Positions 1 to 11,990 of a stretch of 64,000 nt of DNA are shown piece by piece. Source of the stretch: Balaenoptera acutorostrata (lineage: Eukaryota > Chordata > Mammalia > Artiodactyla > Balaenopteridae); assembly GCF_949987535.1 (NCBI RefSeq), contig NC_080074.1:43507641-43571640 (forward strand), written 5' to 3'. Every line of letters begins with the position of its first letter. The first letter of the stretch is position 1. A model generated the notes under the pieces. That model did no database searches. It was given only the letters and a program-made list of their open reading frames with translations, and was not told the DNA's origin. The translations under genes and the position numbers were made by a program.

Positions 1-919
1 AAAAAAAGATAGAGATTCCAAGGGGCATCGAGGTCATTGTTCTCCTCCATTCTGTCCCTTCCACCCCCATCCTAGCTACAAATGGAAGGCGTTCTAATAA
101 CTGCTGAAAACAGGCCAGTGGACCCTGCCGAATTGTCCTCAATGCCAGTTCAACTGCTAGGTTTTTTTTGTATCAGAAAATCAGTCCTTATCCTGTATTC
201 TCAACCTCTGAGCTGCATTATCCAGACCTGGTTGTCTTGTTCTCCTCTGCCAATAGATTTGCATAATTTTTGTGTGCCTTGTTTGATTTCCCTGTCTCCA
301 GCTCTGTTGAGACTGTCTGTGGGTGGTTTCCCTGTACCGGGATGACAAGGGCAAAGGTCAGAAGCTTTCATGATTCATTTCCTTTTTGCTGCACGCAGTG
401 GATGGTTTGCTGGGTGAGTCACTCAGATGCCAAACACAGGAGGGATTTTCTTCACATAGAGGCCCCCAGGCTCCGCTATGCCCTAAACTACAAGAACTGA
501 GTTCTTAGTATCTTCTTAAAATTCTTGTATTTATTCCGATGATTTCATAACCCCATTTGTATCCCCTATCTTTGTGTCTGATGACTCTGATTTGTGAACA
601 CTGCCTATCCCGTGGAGAACTTTCTTGTATCTTGTGGAGCCCCCACTCAATTCTGACTCTAGAATAATTAGACTCTTAAAAATATACCCCAAACTTACTC
701 CAGTATTAAAAAAATCTCTGGTATGTCATCTGTACTGGAGCATTAACAGCAGTCTCCTCATGGCTCCTCAAAAGCCCACCCTCCTCTTTTTCTCCCAGAA
801 TAACAATTTATGGAGGGAATATAGACATCAACAGGGAAAGATGTTGAAATACCTAGACCTAAGCTCTGCAGTAAAGTGTTTTTTCCTCAACGAAGGGAGC
901 ATTATTATTTTCTTTCTTT
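1..919. other. Unassigned unique sequence
   Basis: No gene, RNA or recognisable repeat is visible. Short open frames start here but show no familiar domain, no codon-level order and no splice context. The opening A-run could be the tail of a retroelement lying mostly outside the window. Confidence 0.4.
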
Positions 920-1180
920 TTTTAACCTCTCAAAAATTATGAAATAGAATATACGAACAGAAAACATAAATGTATAGTATAATGAATAATTACAAAGCGA
1001 ACACCCCTCAGTCAAAAAAGGAAACATAACCAGCCCAGAAGCCCCTCCTTTGCTTACCTTCCAGACCACACCCCCTCCTTCCTTTCTAGAAGTAACCACC
1101 ATCCAGACTTTTGTGATAATCACTTCCTGGCTTTTCTGACCACCTATGTTTGCGAGGTTATTATTTTCTAAAGCAATATC
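920..1180 (-). mobile_element. Old L1M-type LINE 3' region fragment, antisense
   Basis: The stretch reads like the A/T-rich 3' untranslated part of an ancient mammalian L1, including the pattern 'acataaatgtatag..taatgaataattacaaagcgaacacc' followed by C-rich 'agaagcccctcc' and 'aagtaaccaccat'. It is heavily diverged and has no open ORF2. Subfamily assignment is from memory of the pattern and would need RepeatMasker. Confidence 0.55.
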
Positions 1181-1844
1181 ACTTCTATCTTCTGCCGGTG
1201 GCACTATGTCATTCATTTGTATTAAGTAATGACCGCAGGATGACATTGGGCTGGAGTTGTATATACCCAATGTTCTTTTCCTCACCCCCAAACCCCAAAG
1301 AACTCCTTATCTGTGTTTTCTGTGTCATGAACTAACAACATTCCTGGTAAGACACATGTTTAAAATAATGACAGTGAAGAGGTAAAATAAGCATGAAACT
1401 TTCCGTGGCCGTTCTCCCACATTCTGGGTTTTCTGAACTGCAAGTAGAGTTAAATAATTTTGTGATGGGAAATAGGAACCCTTCTCTCCTTCCCATAACA
1501 TCCTCCCTCTTTAATTTCCCTGGGAAGTAGCCCAGAAAGTTCTAAAATATGCAGAACTTGGGCATGAAAAGTACCGATTTACTTGGACCTGGACTAGCCC
1601 CTGCCCTTTGCTTCCTGCTATGAGAACATTCATGCCATTTCAAATATTTCATCACACCCTTCATTGCAACTCACCCCAAGGATTCTTTGACCTTCTTTGG
1701 TCTGACACATTCTCTGTTGAGCTAGAAAAAAAGTTAAGTGGCAGTGGGACTTAAAACCTCATTCTTAACATTTTTGTTACCTTGTCTTCCTCCACTTCCT
1801 TGATTGGCTCAGGCAGGTTTGAGGACCAGGGGAAAGAAAACTAA
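1181..1844. other. Unassigned unique sequence
   Basis: No recognisable gene or repeat. Only ordinary AT-rich and pyrimidine-rich sequence is seen between the L1M fragment and the split MIR. Confidence 0.4.
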
Positions 1845-1877
1845 CCTTTATTGTATCCCTAATTTGTGCTATGCACT
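1845..1877 (-). repeat. MIR SINE, left piece, split by LINE-1
   Basis: The text 'ctttattgtatcc..tttgtgctatgcact' matches the antisense start of a MIR (consensus idea: tttattgagcacctactatgtgccaggcactg). The matching right piece resumes at 7811. The last 13 bases (1865-1877) are the left copy of the TSD of the LINE-1 inserted between them. Confidence 0.65.
1865..1877. repeat. Target-site duplication, left copy (LINE-1 A)
   Basis: TGTGCTATGCACT occurs here and again exactly at 7811-7823. The two copies flank the whole antisense LINE-1 and lie inside one MIR, as expected from target-primed reverse transcription. Confidence 0.85.
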
Positions 1878-2199
1878 GTTTTTTGGGGTGTTTTTTTAAC
1901 ATCTTTATTGGAGTATAATTGCTTTACAACGTTGTGTTAGTTTCTGCTGTTTAACAAAGTGAATCAGCTATACATATACATATCCCCCATATCCCCTCCC
2001 TCTTGTGTCTCCCTCCCACCCTCCTTATCCCAACCCTCTAGGTGGTCACAAAGCACTGAGCTGATCTCCCTATGCTGCGTCCCACTAGCTATCTGTTTTA
2101 CATCTGGTAGTGTATATATGTCCGTGCCACTCTCTCACTTCGTCCCAGCTTACCCTTCCCCCTCCCCGTGTCTTCAAGTCCATTCTCTACATCTGCGTC

Positions 2200-5100
2200 T
2201 TTATGCCTGTCCTGCTCCTAGGTTCATCAGAACAATTTTTTTTTTTTTTTTTACGATTCCATATATATGTGTTAGCATACGGTATTTGTTGTTCTCTTTC
2301 TGACTTACTTCACTCTGTATGGCAGACTCTAGGTCCATCCACCTCACTAAAAATAACTCAGTTTCGTTTCTTTTTATGGCTGAGTAATATTCCATTGTAT
2401 ATATGTGCCACACCTTTAAACATTCATCTGTCAATGGACACTTAGGTTGCTTCCATGTCCTGGCTATTGTAAATAGTTCTGCAATGAACATTGTGGTACA
2501 TGACTCTTTTTGAATTATGGTTTTCTCAGGGTATATGCCTAGTAGTGGGATTGCTGGGTCATATGGTAGTTCTATTTTTAGTTTTTTAAGGAACCTCCCT
2601 ACTGTTCTCCATAGTGGCTATATCAATTTACATTCCCACCAACAGTGCAAGAGGGTTCCCTTTTCTCCACACCCTCTCCAGCATTTATTGTTTGTAGATT
2701 TTTTGATGATGGCCATTCTGACTGGTGTGGGGTGATACTTCATAGTAGTTTTGGTTTGCATTTCTCTAATGATTAGTGATGTTGAGCATCCTTTCATGTG
2801 TTTGTTGGCAATCTGTATATCTTCTTTGGAGAAATGTCTATTTAGATCTTCTGCCCATTTTTGGATTGGGTTGTTTGTTTTTCTGATATTGAGCTGCATG
2901 AGCTGTTTGTATATTTTGGAGATTAATCCTTTGTCAGTTGCTTCATTTGCAAATATTTTCTCCCATTCTGAGGGTTGTCTTTTCGTCTTATTTATGGTTT
3001 CCTTTGCCGTGCAAAAGCTTTGAAGTTTCATTAGGTCCTATTTGTTTATTTTTGTTTTTATTTCCATTTCTCTAGGAGGTGGGTCAAAAAGGATCTTGCT
3101 GTGATTTATGTCAGAGTGTTCTTCCTATGTTTTCCTCTAAGAGTTTTATAGTGTCTAGCCTTACATTTAGGTCTTTAATCCATTTTGAGTTTATTTTTGT
3201 GTATGGTGTTAGGAAATGTTCTAATTTCATTCTTTTACATGTAGCTGTCCAGTTTTCCCAGCACCACTTATTGAAGAGGCTGTCTTTTCTCCACTGTATA
3301 TTCTTGCCTCCTTTATCAAAGATAAGGTGACCGTATGTGCGTGGGTTTATCTCTGGGCTTTCTGTCCTGTTCCATTGATCTGTATTTCTGTTTTTATGCC
3401 AGTACCATACTGTCTTGATTACTGTAGCTTTGTAGTATAGTCTGAAGTCAGGGAGCCTGATTCCTCCAGCTCCATTTTTCTTTCTCAGGATTGCTTTGTC
3501 TGTTTGGGGTCTTCTGTGTTTCCATACAAATTGTGAAATTATTTGTTCTAGTTCTGTGAAAAATGCCATTGGTAGTTTGATAGGGTTGCATTGAATCTGT
3601 AGATTGCTTTGGGTAGTATAGTCATTTTCACAATGTTGATTCTTCCAATCCAAGAACATGATATATCTCTCCATCTGTTGGTATCATCTTTAATTTCTTT
3701 CATCAGTGTCTTATAGTTTTGTGCATACAGGTCTTTTGTCTCCTTAGGTAGGTTTATTCCTAGGTATTTTATTCTTTTCGTTGCCATGGTAAGTGGGAGT
3801 GTTTCCATAATTTCTCTTAGTGTATAGTGTATTAGTGTATTTCTCTTAGTATATAGGAATGCAAGAGATTTCTGTGCATTAATTTTGTATCCTGCTACTT
3901 TACCAAATTCATTGAGTAGCTCTAGTAGTTTTCTGGTAGCATCTTTAGAATCTTCCATGTATAGTATCATGTCATCTGCAAACAATGACAGCTTTACTTC
4001 TTCTTTTCCGATTTGGATTCCTTTTATTTCTTTTTCTTCTCGGATTGCTGTGGCTAAAACTTCCAAAACTATGTTGAATAATAATGGTGAGAGTGGACAA
4101 CCTTGCCTTGTTCCTAATCTCAGTGGAAATCGTTTCAGTTTTTCACCATTGAGAATGATGTTGGCTGTGGGTTTGTCACATATGGGCTTTATTATGTTGA
4201 GGTAAGTTCCCTCTATGCCTACTTTCTGGAGAGTTTTTTATCATAAATGGGTGTTGAGTTTTGTCGAAAGCTTTTTCTGCATCTGTTGAGATTATCATAT
4301 GGTTTTTATCCTTCAGTTTGTTAATATGGTGTATCACATAGATTAATTTGCATATATTGAAGAATACTTGCATTCCTGGGGTAAACCCCACTTGATCATG
4401 GTGTATGATCCTTTTAATGTGTTGTTGGATTCTGTTTGCTAGTATTTTGTTGAGGATTTTTGCATCTATGTTCATCAGTGATATTGGCCTGTAGTTTTCT
4501 TTCTTTGTGACATCTCTGTCTAGTTTTGGTATCAGGGTGATGGTGGCCTCGTAGAATGAGTTTGGGAGTGTTCCTCCCTCTGCTATATTTTGGAAGAGTT
4601 TGAGAAGGATAGGTGTTAGCTCTTCTCTAAATGTTTGATAGAATTCGCCTGTGAAGCCATCTGGTCCTGGGCTTTTGTTTTTTGGAAGATTTTTAATCAT
4701 AGTTTCAATTTCAGTGCTTGTGATTGGTCTGTTTATATTTTCTATTTCTTTCTGGTTCAGTCTTGGAAGGTTTTGCTTTTCTAAGAATTTGTCCATTTCT
4801 TCCAGGTTGTCCATTTTATCGGCATGTAGTTGCTTGTAGTAATCCATCATGATTCTTTCTATTTCTGCAGGGTCAGTTGTTACTTCTCCTTTTTCATTTC
4901 TAATTCTATTGACTTGAGTCTTCTCCCTTTTTCTCTTGATGAGTCTGGCTAGTGGCTTATCAATTTTGTTTATCTTCTCAAGGAACCAGCTTTTAGTTTT
5001 ATTGATCTTTGCTCTTGTTTCCTTTATTTCTTTTTCATTTATTTCTGATCTGATCTTTATGATTTCTTTCCTTCTGAAAACTTTGGGTTTTCTTTGTTCT

Positions 5101-6070
5101 TCTTTCTCTAATTGCTTTAGGTGTAAGGTTAGGTTGTTTATTTGAGATGTTTCTTGTTTCTTGAGGTAGGATTGTATTGCTATAAACTTCCCTCTTAGAA
5201 CTGCTTTTGCTGCATCCCATAGGTTTTGGGTCGTTGTGTTTTCCTTTTCATTTGTTTCTAGGTATTTTTTCATTTTCTCTGTGATTTCTTCAATGATCTC
5301 TTGGTTATTTAGTAGTGTATTGTTTAGCCTCTGTGTGTTTGTATTTTTTACAGTATTTTTCCTGTAACTGATATCTAGTCTCATAGCGTTGTGGTGGGAG
5401 AAGATACTTGATACAATTTCAATTTTCTTAAATTTACCAAGGCTTGATTTGTGACCCAAGATATGATCTATCCTGGAGAATGTTCCATGAGCACTTGAGA
5501 AGAAAGTGTATTCTATTGTTTTTGGGTGGAATGTCCTATAAATATCAATTAAGTCCATCTTCTTCAATGTGTCATTTGAAGCTTGTATTTATTTATTTTC
5601 ATTTTGGATGATCTGTCCATTGGTGAAAGTGGGGTGTTAAAGTCCCCTACTATGATCGTGTTACTGTCGATTTCCCCTTTTATGGCTGTTAGCATTTGCC
5701 TTATGTATTGAGGTGCTCCTATGTTGGGTGCATAAATATTTACAATTGTTATATCTTCTTGGATTGATCCCTTGATCATTATGTAGTGTCCTTCTTTGTC
5801 TCTCATAATAGTCTTTGTTTTAAAGTCTGTTTTGTCTGATACGAGAATTGCTACTCCAGCTTTCTTTTGATTTCCATTTGCATGGAATATCCTTTTCCAT
5901 CCCCTCACTTTCAGTCTGTATGTGCCTCTAGGTCTGAAGTGGGTCTCTTGTAGACAGCATATATGCGGGTCTTGTTTTTGTATCCATTCCGCCAGTCTAT
6001 GTCTTTTGGTGGGAGCATTTAATCCATTTACATTTAAGGTAATTATCAATGTGTATGTTCGTATTACCAT
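2200..6070 (-). pseudogene. LINE-1 ORF2 remnant (endonuclease / reverse transcriptase)
   Basis: ORF2p nicks target DNA and copies L1 RNA into it. Frames running down the minus strand keep the family order. An N-terminal apurinic-type endonuclease (5390-6070) shows LNVNGLN, LQETHF and GDFNTPLS. A reverse transcriptase follows (4180-5390) with [12 protein letters not shown] and the DAEKAFDK block. The active-site block FADDMILY lies at about 3960-4000, and the cysteine-rich end CWRGCG...HCWWECK at about 2640-2700. The gene is broken into at least five frames (breaks near 5565, 4180, 3600 and 3050, and a T-run near 2230). In the endonuclease the usual S-D-H triad reads S-H-H (FSHHNAM, near 5390), so a catalytic aspartate is lost. 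YADD is FADD in this family and is not itself a defect. Confidence 0.92.
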
Positions 6071-6184
6071 TTTCTTAATTGTTTTGGGTTTGTTTTTGTA
6101 GGTCTTTTCCTTCTCTTGTGTTTCCTGCCTAGAGAAGTTCCTTTAGCATTTGTTGTGAAGCTGGTTTGGTGGTGCTGAATTCTC

Positions 6185-7030
6185 TTAACTTTTGCCTGTC
6201 TGTAAAATTTCTAATTTCTCCATTGAATCTGAATGAGATCCTTGCTGGGTAGGTAATCTTGGTTGTAGGTTTTTCCCTTTCATCACTTTAAATATGTCCT
6301 GCCACTCCCTTCTGGCTTGCAGAGTTTCTGCTGAAAGTTCAGCTGTTAACCTTATGGGGATTCCCTTGTGTGTTATTTGTTGCTTTTCCCTTGCTGCTTT
6401 TAGTATTTTTTCTTTGTACTTAAGTTTTGACAGTTCGATTAATATGTGTCTTGGCGTGTTTCTCCTTGCATGTATCCTGTATGGGACTCTCTGCACTTCC
6501 TGGACTTGATTGACTATTTCCTTTCTCATGTGAGGGAAGTTTTCAACTATAATCTCTTCAAATATTTTCTGAGACCCTTTCTTTTTCTCTTCTTCTTCTG
6601 GGACCCCTGTAATTAGAATGTTGGTGAGTTTAATGTTGTCCCAGAGGTCTGTAAGACTGTCCTCAATTCTTTTCATTCTTTTTTCTTTATTCTGCTCTGC
6701 AGTAGTTATTTCCACTATTTTATCTTCCAGGTCACCTATCCATTTTTCTGCCTCAGTTATTCTGCTATTGATCCCTTCTAGAGAATTTTTAATTTCATTT
6801 ATTGTGTTGTTCATCATTGTTTGTTTGCTCTTTAATTCTTCTAGGTCCTTGTTAAACATTTCTTGTATTTTCTCCATTCTATTTCCAAGATTTTGGATCA
6901 TCTTTACTATCATTACTCAGAATTCTTTTTCAGGCAGAGTACCTATTTCTTCTTCATTTGTTTTGTCTGCTGGATTTTTACCTTGCTCCTTCATCTGCTG
7001 TGTGTTTCTCTGTCTTCTCATTTTGCTTCA
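6185..7030 (-). pseudogene. LINE-1 ORF1 remnant (RNA-binding chaperone)
   Basis: ORF1p coats L1 RNA as a trimer. The longest open part (6185-6913) has a heptad-rich coiled coil (MFNKDLEELKSKQ...ITEAEKWIGDLEDK), an RRM-like start (TNILITGVPEEE) and a C-terminal domain (NTPRHILIELSKLKYKEKIL). It opens at an internal methionine because the codon just upstream is TGA where the related copy at 54.8 kb has an arginine-type codon (EF-R-IMIVK there, EF-stop-VMIVK here). That change is consistent with CpG decay. Weaker N-terminal homology continues to about 7030. ORF1 is therefore truncated at its front. Confidence 0.85.
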
Positions 7031-7039
7031 CTTACTGTG

Positions 7040-7810
7040 TTTGGGTTCTCCTTTTCGCATGCTGCAGGTTCGTAGTTCCCGTTGTTTTTGGTGTCTGCCC
7101 CCAGTGGGTAAGGTTGGTTCAGTGGGCTGTGTAGGCTTCCTGGTGGAGGGGACTGGTGCCTGTGTTCTGGTGCGTAGGGCTGGGTCTTGTCTTTCTGGTG
7201 GGCAGGGCTGCCTCCAGTGGTGTGTTTTGTGGTGTCTGTGAACTTAGTATGATTTTAGTCAACCTTTCTGCTAATGGGTGGGGTTGTGTTCCTGTCTTGC
7301 TCATTGTTTGGCATGGGGCATCCAGCACTTGAGCTTGCTGCCCATTGGGTGGAGCTGGGTCTTAGCGTTGAGACGGAGATCCCTGGGAGAGCTCTCGCCG
7401 ATTGGTATTACGTGGGCCCAGGAGGTCTCTGGTGGTCCAATATCCTGAACTTGCCTCTCCCACCTCAGAGGCTCAGGCCTGACACCAGGCCAGAGCACCA
7501 AGACCCTGTCAGGCACACGGCAGGTGCGTGGTTTTTTACCAAGGATATTAAAGCAGAGGAACCAACAGCCAGATGAAGAGATCCATAGGGTGAGGTTGAG
7601 AACAAAGAAACTTCAGTCCTCTTGGAGTTTGGAGCCCAGCACGGTGGCACGTGGAGGCATTCTGTTTCACCAACATGGAAGTTCTCTGAAATCCCTCCTT
7701 TTGGATTTTAATGGTGGCTTCACTACACAGGCATGGTTGATTAAATCCGTGGGCATTGATGATTAATTCAACCTCCAGAACCTTTCTCCTCCTCCTGGGT
7801 AATCAGGGGC
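7040..7810 (-). promoter_or_regulatory. LINE-1 5' UTR / internal promoter region remnant
   Basis: Between the ORF1 remnant and the 5' TSD lies about 770 bases that are more GC-rich than the rest of the element and lack long frames. In full-length L1s this is the 5' UTR carrying an internal RNA polymerase II promoter. Position and composition support the assignment. No particular binding site is claimed, and decay makes activity unlikely. Confidence 0.6.
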
Positions 7811-8016
7811 TGTGCTATGCACTTTTGAGTCCATTATCTTATTAAATACTAACAACGCTATGGGATAATTATTTATTGTCTCCATTTTGTGATGCAGACC
7901 ACTGAGTTGCAGAGATTAAGTAACTATTCAGGATCACATAGTTAGAACTAGGCACAACCAGGTATTCAAAGATCTGACTCCAAACCCAGGTTCTATCTTC
8001 TTCATCACGCTGCCTC
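7811..8016 (-). repeat. MIR SINE, right piece
   Basis: The sequence continues the split MIR: 'cattatcttatta', 'attgtctccattttgtgatgcag', 'ttaagtaactattcaggatcacatag' and 'aacccaggttct' follow the antisense MIR order. The left TSD partner copy opens this piece (7811-7823). Confidence 0.8.
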
Positions 8017-9104
8017 TCACTTCATTTGCCTGATGACCTTTGAGTGTCGTGGCAATCACTTTTTAAAGTGCTTCCATTTCTATTAGAATGAAAAGTTCTT
8101 GCGTTTATTAGTAGTAATGGGTTCAAGATCCCAAACAGTTTTCTTCTCAAGAGCACTGGCTTAGGTTTGGGAACCTACAGGGTAATGGGCTTCAGGTTAT
8201 GGTAGCACCATTAGGGCTGGAGGAATGATGGTCAGTCTTTGAAGCTCTCTTTTGATTCAAGGCCACTTTCTGTGCTTCCTGCCATCACAGGTCTGGCTAT
8301 CTCTGTGACCTGGTGCTTGTAGCCTGTAGATGGCTTTATAAGCTTAATGTGAGAAAAGCCAATCAGAAGATGTCAAAGACATGGACTGGGATTGCCCTGG
8401 AAACATCCGCTGTGCTATAATGCTACTCACAATTTGGTGTAGTGCCTCTCCATCTTGGATCTTATCCAAGATGTGGTCACTGAAGCCCCACAAGGATGCT
8501 GTGTCTTGGCTATGAGGCAGTTCCCCAGTGTGGTCCCTGTAGCCAGTGTTTCCCCACAAGAGTCAAGCAGGTTAAATACTTGGTTGAAACAGTTTGGTCA
8601 GTTGAGGAGCAGGTGTTGGGAAAATAAACAAGGCAGGGATTTAATTTTGTAGTCATGTCTGGAGGTGGTATTAACGGAGCATGTTAAAGTTATTTTCAGA
8701 GGTGCTTATGAATTGTCCAAATCCGTGTCCTTAACTTTGGGAGGGAGAAGCATCTGAGTCACACTGAATACGGAACCTGAACAGAGCTCCGAGCCTGTCA
8801 CAGGGGCAGGACCTTGGGCCTGTGGCTTTCATTTACCAGATGAGTTTTGGGGCCCAGTGATAAAGGGCCTTTTTTTCAGAGAAGGAAGTTGGAGAGAAAG
8901 CAGTGGTGGCAGCTCCCATGTCAGCACATCTGTGGGACCTTTTAACCTGTGTGAGATGAGGAGCAATTTTTCTTCTTCTCCCTGACCCAGACTCTACTCT
9001 CCAACTCCTCCGAAGTGGTACACTGTTGTTATCCTCTTAAGAAATGCTTTCCCCCTTTTCTAATATGTATGTTGACTGACTTGTTCATTCTTGATTTGCT
9101 CATT
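8017..9104. other. Unassigned unique sequence
   Basis: No gene, RNA or clear repeat. Base composition is balanced. Frames here are short and unremarkable. Confidence 0.4.
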
Positions 9105-9190
9105 TAATCAATACACAGTTTTTGAGCTTACACCACGTGCCAGGCACTGTCTTAGACTCTGGTGATACACAAATGAACAAGACAGATGAA
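9105..9190 (-). repeat. L2 LINE 3'-end fragment, antisense
   Basis: The text 'ttgagcttacaccacgtgccaggcactgtcttag' and 'gatacacaaatgaacaagacag' match the antisense 3' part of L2. Confidence 0.6.
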
Positions 9191-9842
9191 CAGCACCATT
9201 TATTTCCTTTTCAAAAGTTTTCGTTTTTTTCAATGAACTTTCAACACACAACGATGTAATTTTAAGTGCTACGAAAAAAAAGCTACTTATGTCTGTCATC
9301 ATAGGAATGAAAGAAACCCATGCCATATGTAGCACTCAGACCAGTGTTACACATCAGGGAAATGATGAGGATTTTACTAAGAGATGAAGTCTGAGCCTGC
9401 CAAGGAAATAACCACATGTGTCATTTTCCTCGCTCTCCTCCTTGCTCTTCTTATACTGGCAGCAAAGTCTTGGATTTTGTTTTTGTGAATTTTTGTGCAT
9501 TTCATTTTGTGATTTTTGAATTTGTAAAGTCATAGGAGTACTGTTGATTTGCTTCCTGACTTTGTGCGAGTTACCAAATCTTTCCATACATCTGAGATAG
9601 TTTAGTATCACATGTTAGAATTGAATGGGACCTCCAGTGTTTATCCATGAAGAATTGAGTTCCAGATGGGCAAGTGATTCGCCCAGCATCACCGGCTGGT
9701 TAGTAGCAGCTGGTCTTGCTCTTCTGACTCCAGAGTGGAATTCCTGCCTAATTTGTCTTCTTCACATCTGCTCCACGACTGACCATACTTCACTGTGCCA
9801 CTGGCTCTTCTCTGTATCTGACACATGTATTTATGTAATGGC
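9191..9842. other. Mostly unassigned sequence
   Basis: No gene is visible. Positions 9610-9750 have a MIR-like look ('gggcaagtgattcgcccagcatcac'), but the match is too weak to call. Confidence 0.35.
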
Positions 9843-10015
9843 TATAGTGTTGATACGGCTAATATATATTGAAAGTCTATTGTATGCTAAGCAATGAGCT
9901 GAGGGCTTTAGATGTATGATGTTTTAAATCCTCACAATGTTGTAAGAGCAGCATTATTATCATTTTCATTTTGCAGATGAGAATACAGATTAGAGAGGCC
10001 AAGTCAGTGGTTCCC
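9843..10015 (-). repeat. MIR SINE, left piece, split by L1M
   Basis: Antisense MIR signature: 'attgaaagtctattgtatgctaag', 'taaatcctcacaatgttg', 'attttgcagatgagaatacag' and 'agagaggccaagtca'. The rest of the element seems to resume near 11050 after an old L1 insertion. Confidence 0.7.
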
Positions 10016-11045
10016 TTACCAGCCTTAAAAAAACTAAAATATCTTGAACAACAAAAGAAATAATAACAGCATTCGATTAAAACTCAGAATAAGATTAATA
10101 TCCATGAGTCCATACTGATATCAGTAAATAATAGAGTAAATAAATAAATGGAGGAGAAGGAACAATTCTCCTTACAGAAGGATTCCAATTAATAAATGGA
10201 GAAGGACTGAAGGAAATAGAAAATCACCACTAGAACACCACAGTAATGACTGTTGCAAGTATCAGTGCATGAAAGTTTGAGGATAAACATAACGTTTGCA
10301 GCATCTCACAGTATCTCCCTCAGGTATTTATTAAGTAAAAAAAGGAAAAATAGTAACTTTACTATTAATAGTATTAATAGTAACCCAGCAGACACCACCC
10401 CAACTAAGTGATCAAGGTTACCATTGTCAGAAATAAGATATAACAATGTTTTATACCTCTGATATGATGCACTGAAAGGGAACTTTGCTTTTGTGGAATT
10501 CTTGCTCAACCTTGGTCTCATCTTGTATAACATCTTGTATAACATCAGTCTCACCATGAGAAAACATCTGACAAACACAAATTAAGCAACTTTCTACCAG
10601 TTATCTACCACTGCTCTTCGAAAGTGTCAAGGTCATGAAAACCAAGGAAAGTCTGAGTATCTGTCACAGTTTGGAGGAGCCTAAGGGGGCATGAGAACTC
10701 AATGCAATGTGGAATCCTAGAAAAGGAAGATGATGTTAGTGAAAACACTGGTGGAAACCAAATAAGTATCACTCCAAGTAAGTATAGCATTGTATCAATG
10801 TTAATTTCTTAATTTCGATAATTGTATTATGGTTACACAAGATGTTAACATTAGGGGAAGCTGGGTAAAGGATATATGGAAACTCTCTGTACCATTTTTG
10901 CAACTTTTTGGTTAAGTCTAAAATTATTTCAAAACCGGAAGTTAGAAGGTAGATTATAGGATAGCTTGCTAGATCCCATCTCAGACTTACTAAATTGGAA
11001 TTTTTCAGGTTGGTATGACACAGAAATCTGTACTGGGGAATCCCT
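10016..11045 (+). mobile_element. Old L1M-type LINE 3' end, sense
   Basis: The 3' part reads 'acaagatgttaacattagggg...ggtaaaggatatatgg..actctctgtaccatttttgcaactt..taagtctaaaattatttcaaaa', a familiar ending of ancient mammalian L1s. The front part is A-rich and lacks ORFs. It lies between the two pieces of one MIR, so it was inserted into it. Its exact ends are uncertain. Confidence 0.65.
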
Positions 11046-11047
11046 GT

Positions 11048-11145
11048 GTACAAAGCTACACATAAAGGAAGCGGTAGGGCCAGGATTTGAACCCAGGTCT
11101 GCCTGATTTTAAAACTCTTGCTCTTCAGTAGACCAGGTTGCCTAG
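11048..11145 (-). repeat. MIR SINE, right piece
   Basis: The text 'gggccaggatttgaacccaggtctgcctgatttt...cttcagtagaccag' is the antisense MIR tRNA-related part and completes the piece that stops near 10015. Confidence 0.65.
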
Positions 11146-11723
11146 TAGAGACTTGAAATTAATGGAGATTCAGGCTGAAAGTATCAATAATATTTGAGAT
11201 AAAAATGCTCAGTGCAAAGTATTCTATTTTTATATCCTGTTCTTTTAAATATAGAGCCATATATGGATTTAATGAACTGAATAGAACTAAAGACTAAATC
11301 ATTCTTCCTGACCTTCATTCCCAAATCATTTCCATTTGTTTTAAATAGGGAGCAGATTTATCCCAACCAAATGCTGTATATGCAAGTTATAATGCCAAAA
11401 TTTGCTCCATTGTTGGTAGAGAGGAACTCAAAACTGTGATTGTAAATGTCACTGTTGTAAAATATAGTCAAATCATAGGAATTTACTGGGATATATACAT
11501 TTTGGACTACATAAAAAGAGCTCAATGAAAATTTAAATGTAATTACCCAAGTGTGGTAAAAAGTCAAGGCCTGTTTCAGTATGTCTTCTCTCGTATTGGG
11601 CACCGTTCATCACTCAGATCGCTTCAGGGTCTGGCAAGTTCCCAGCAGGCTGGAATTACCCATACTGGGGCGGGAGGGGGATTGGTTGCCAAAGAGATTT
11701 GGTAAGAAGTTGTCAAAAGGAAG
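11146..11723. other. Unassigned AT-rich sequence
   Basis: No gene or repeat is recognised here. Confidence 0.35.
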
Positions 11724-11828
11724 GGCCCATGCAGCTTGCGGAATCCTAGTTCCCCAACCAGGGAACTAACCCGGGCCCTTGGCAGTGAAAGTGCAGAGTC
11801 CTAACCACTGGACTCCCAGGGAATTCCC
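11724..11828 (-). mobile_element. CHR-type tRNA-SINE, short form, antisense
   Basis: The text runs 'gcttgcggaatcctagttccccaaccaggga' to 'ccactggactcccagggaattccc', the reverse complement of the short CHR form. It is diverged and has no clear A-tail or TSD, so it is an older copy. Confidence 0.8.
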
Positions 11829-11990
11829 ACTCCTCACTAACTTTTGTACCAGGCATCATATTAGTCCCTAAAGATATAAAGATGAATATAGCACAATCCC
11901 TGCCTTCCAGGAACTCCTGGCTTAGTTTGGGTGAGGAACCTATGATGCATGGTTCAGACTGGGGATTGGACAAATAAAGTCAAAAGGAAG
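11829..11990 (-). repeat. L2 LINE fragment, antisense
   Basis: The text 'ccaggcatcatattagtccctaaagatataaagatgaatatagcacaatccctgccttccaggaactc' follows the antisense L2 3' pattern. Confidence 0.6.

Larger units (their letters stand above)
1878..7810 (-). mobile_element. LINE-1 A, near full length, antisense, defective
   Basis: This 5.9-kb element reads 5' to 3' on the minus strand. It has a GC-richer 5' region (about 7040-7810), an ORF1 remnant (about 6185-7030), an ORF2 remnant (about 2200-6070), a 3' UTR and an A-rich end (T-runs at 1879-1899 on the plus strand). Matching 13-bp TSDs flank it, so both ends are probably original and 5' truncation is slight or absent. Both ORFs are broken by stops and frameshifts, so it should be unable to move by itself. 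The style is that of young cetartiodactyl L1s, similar to the copies at 53.3 and 63.4 kb. Confidence 0.92.
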
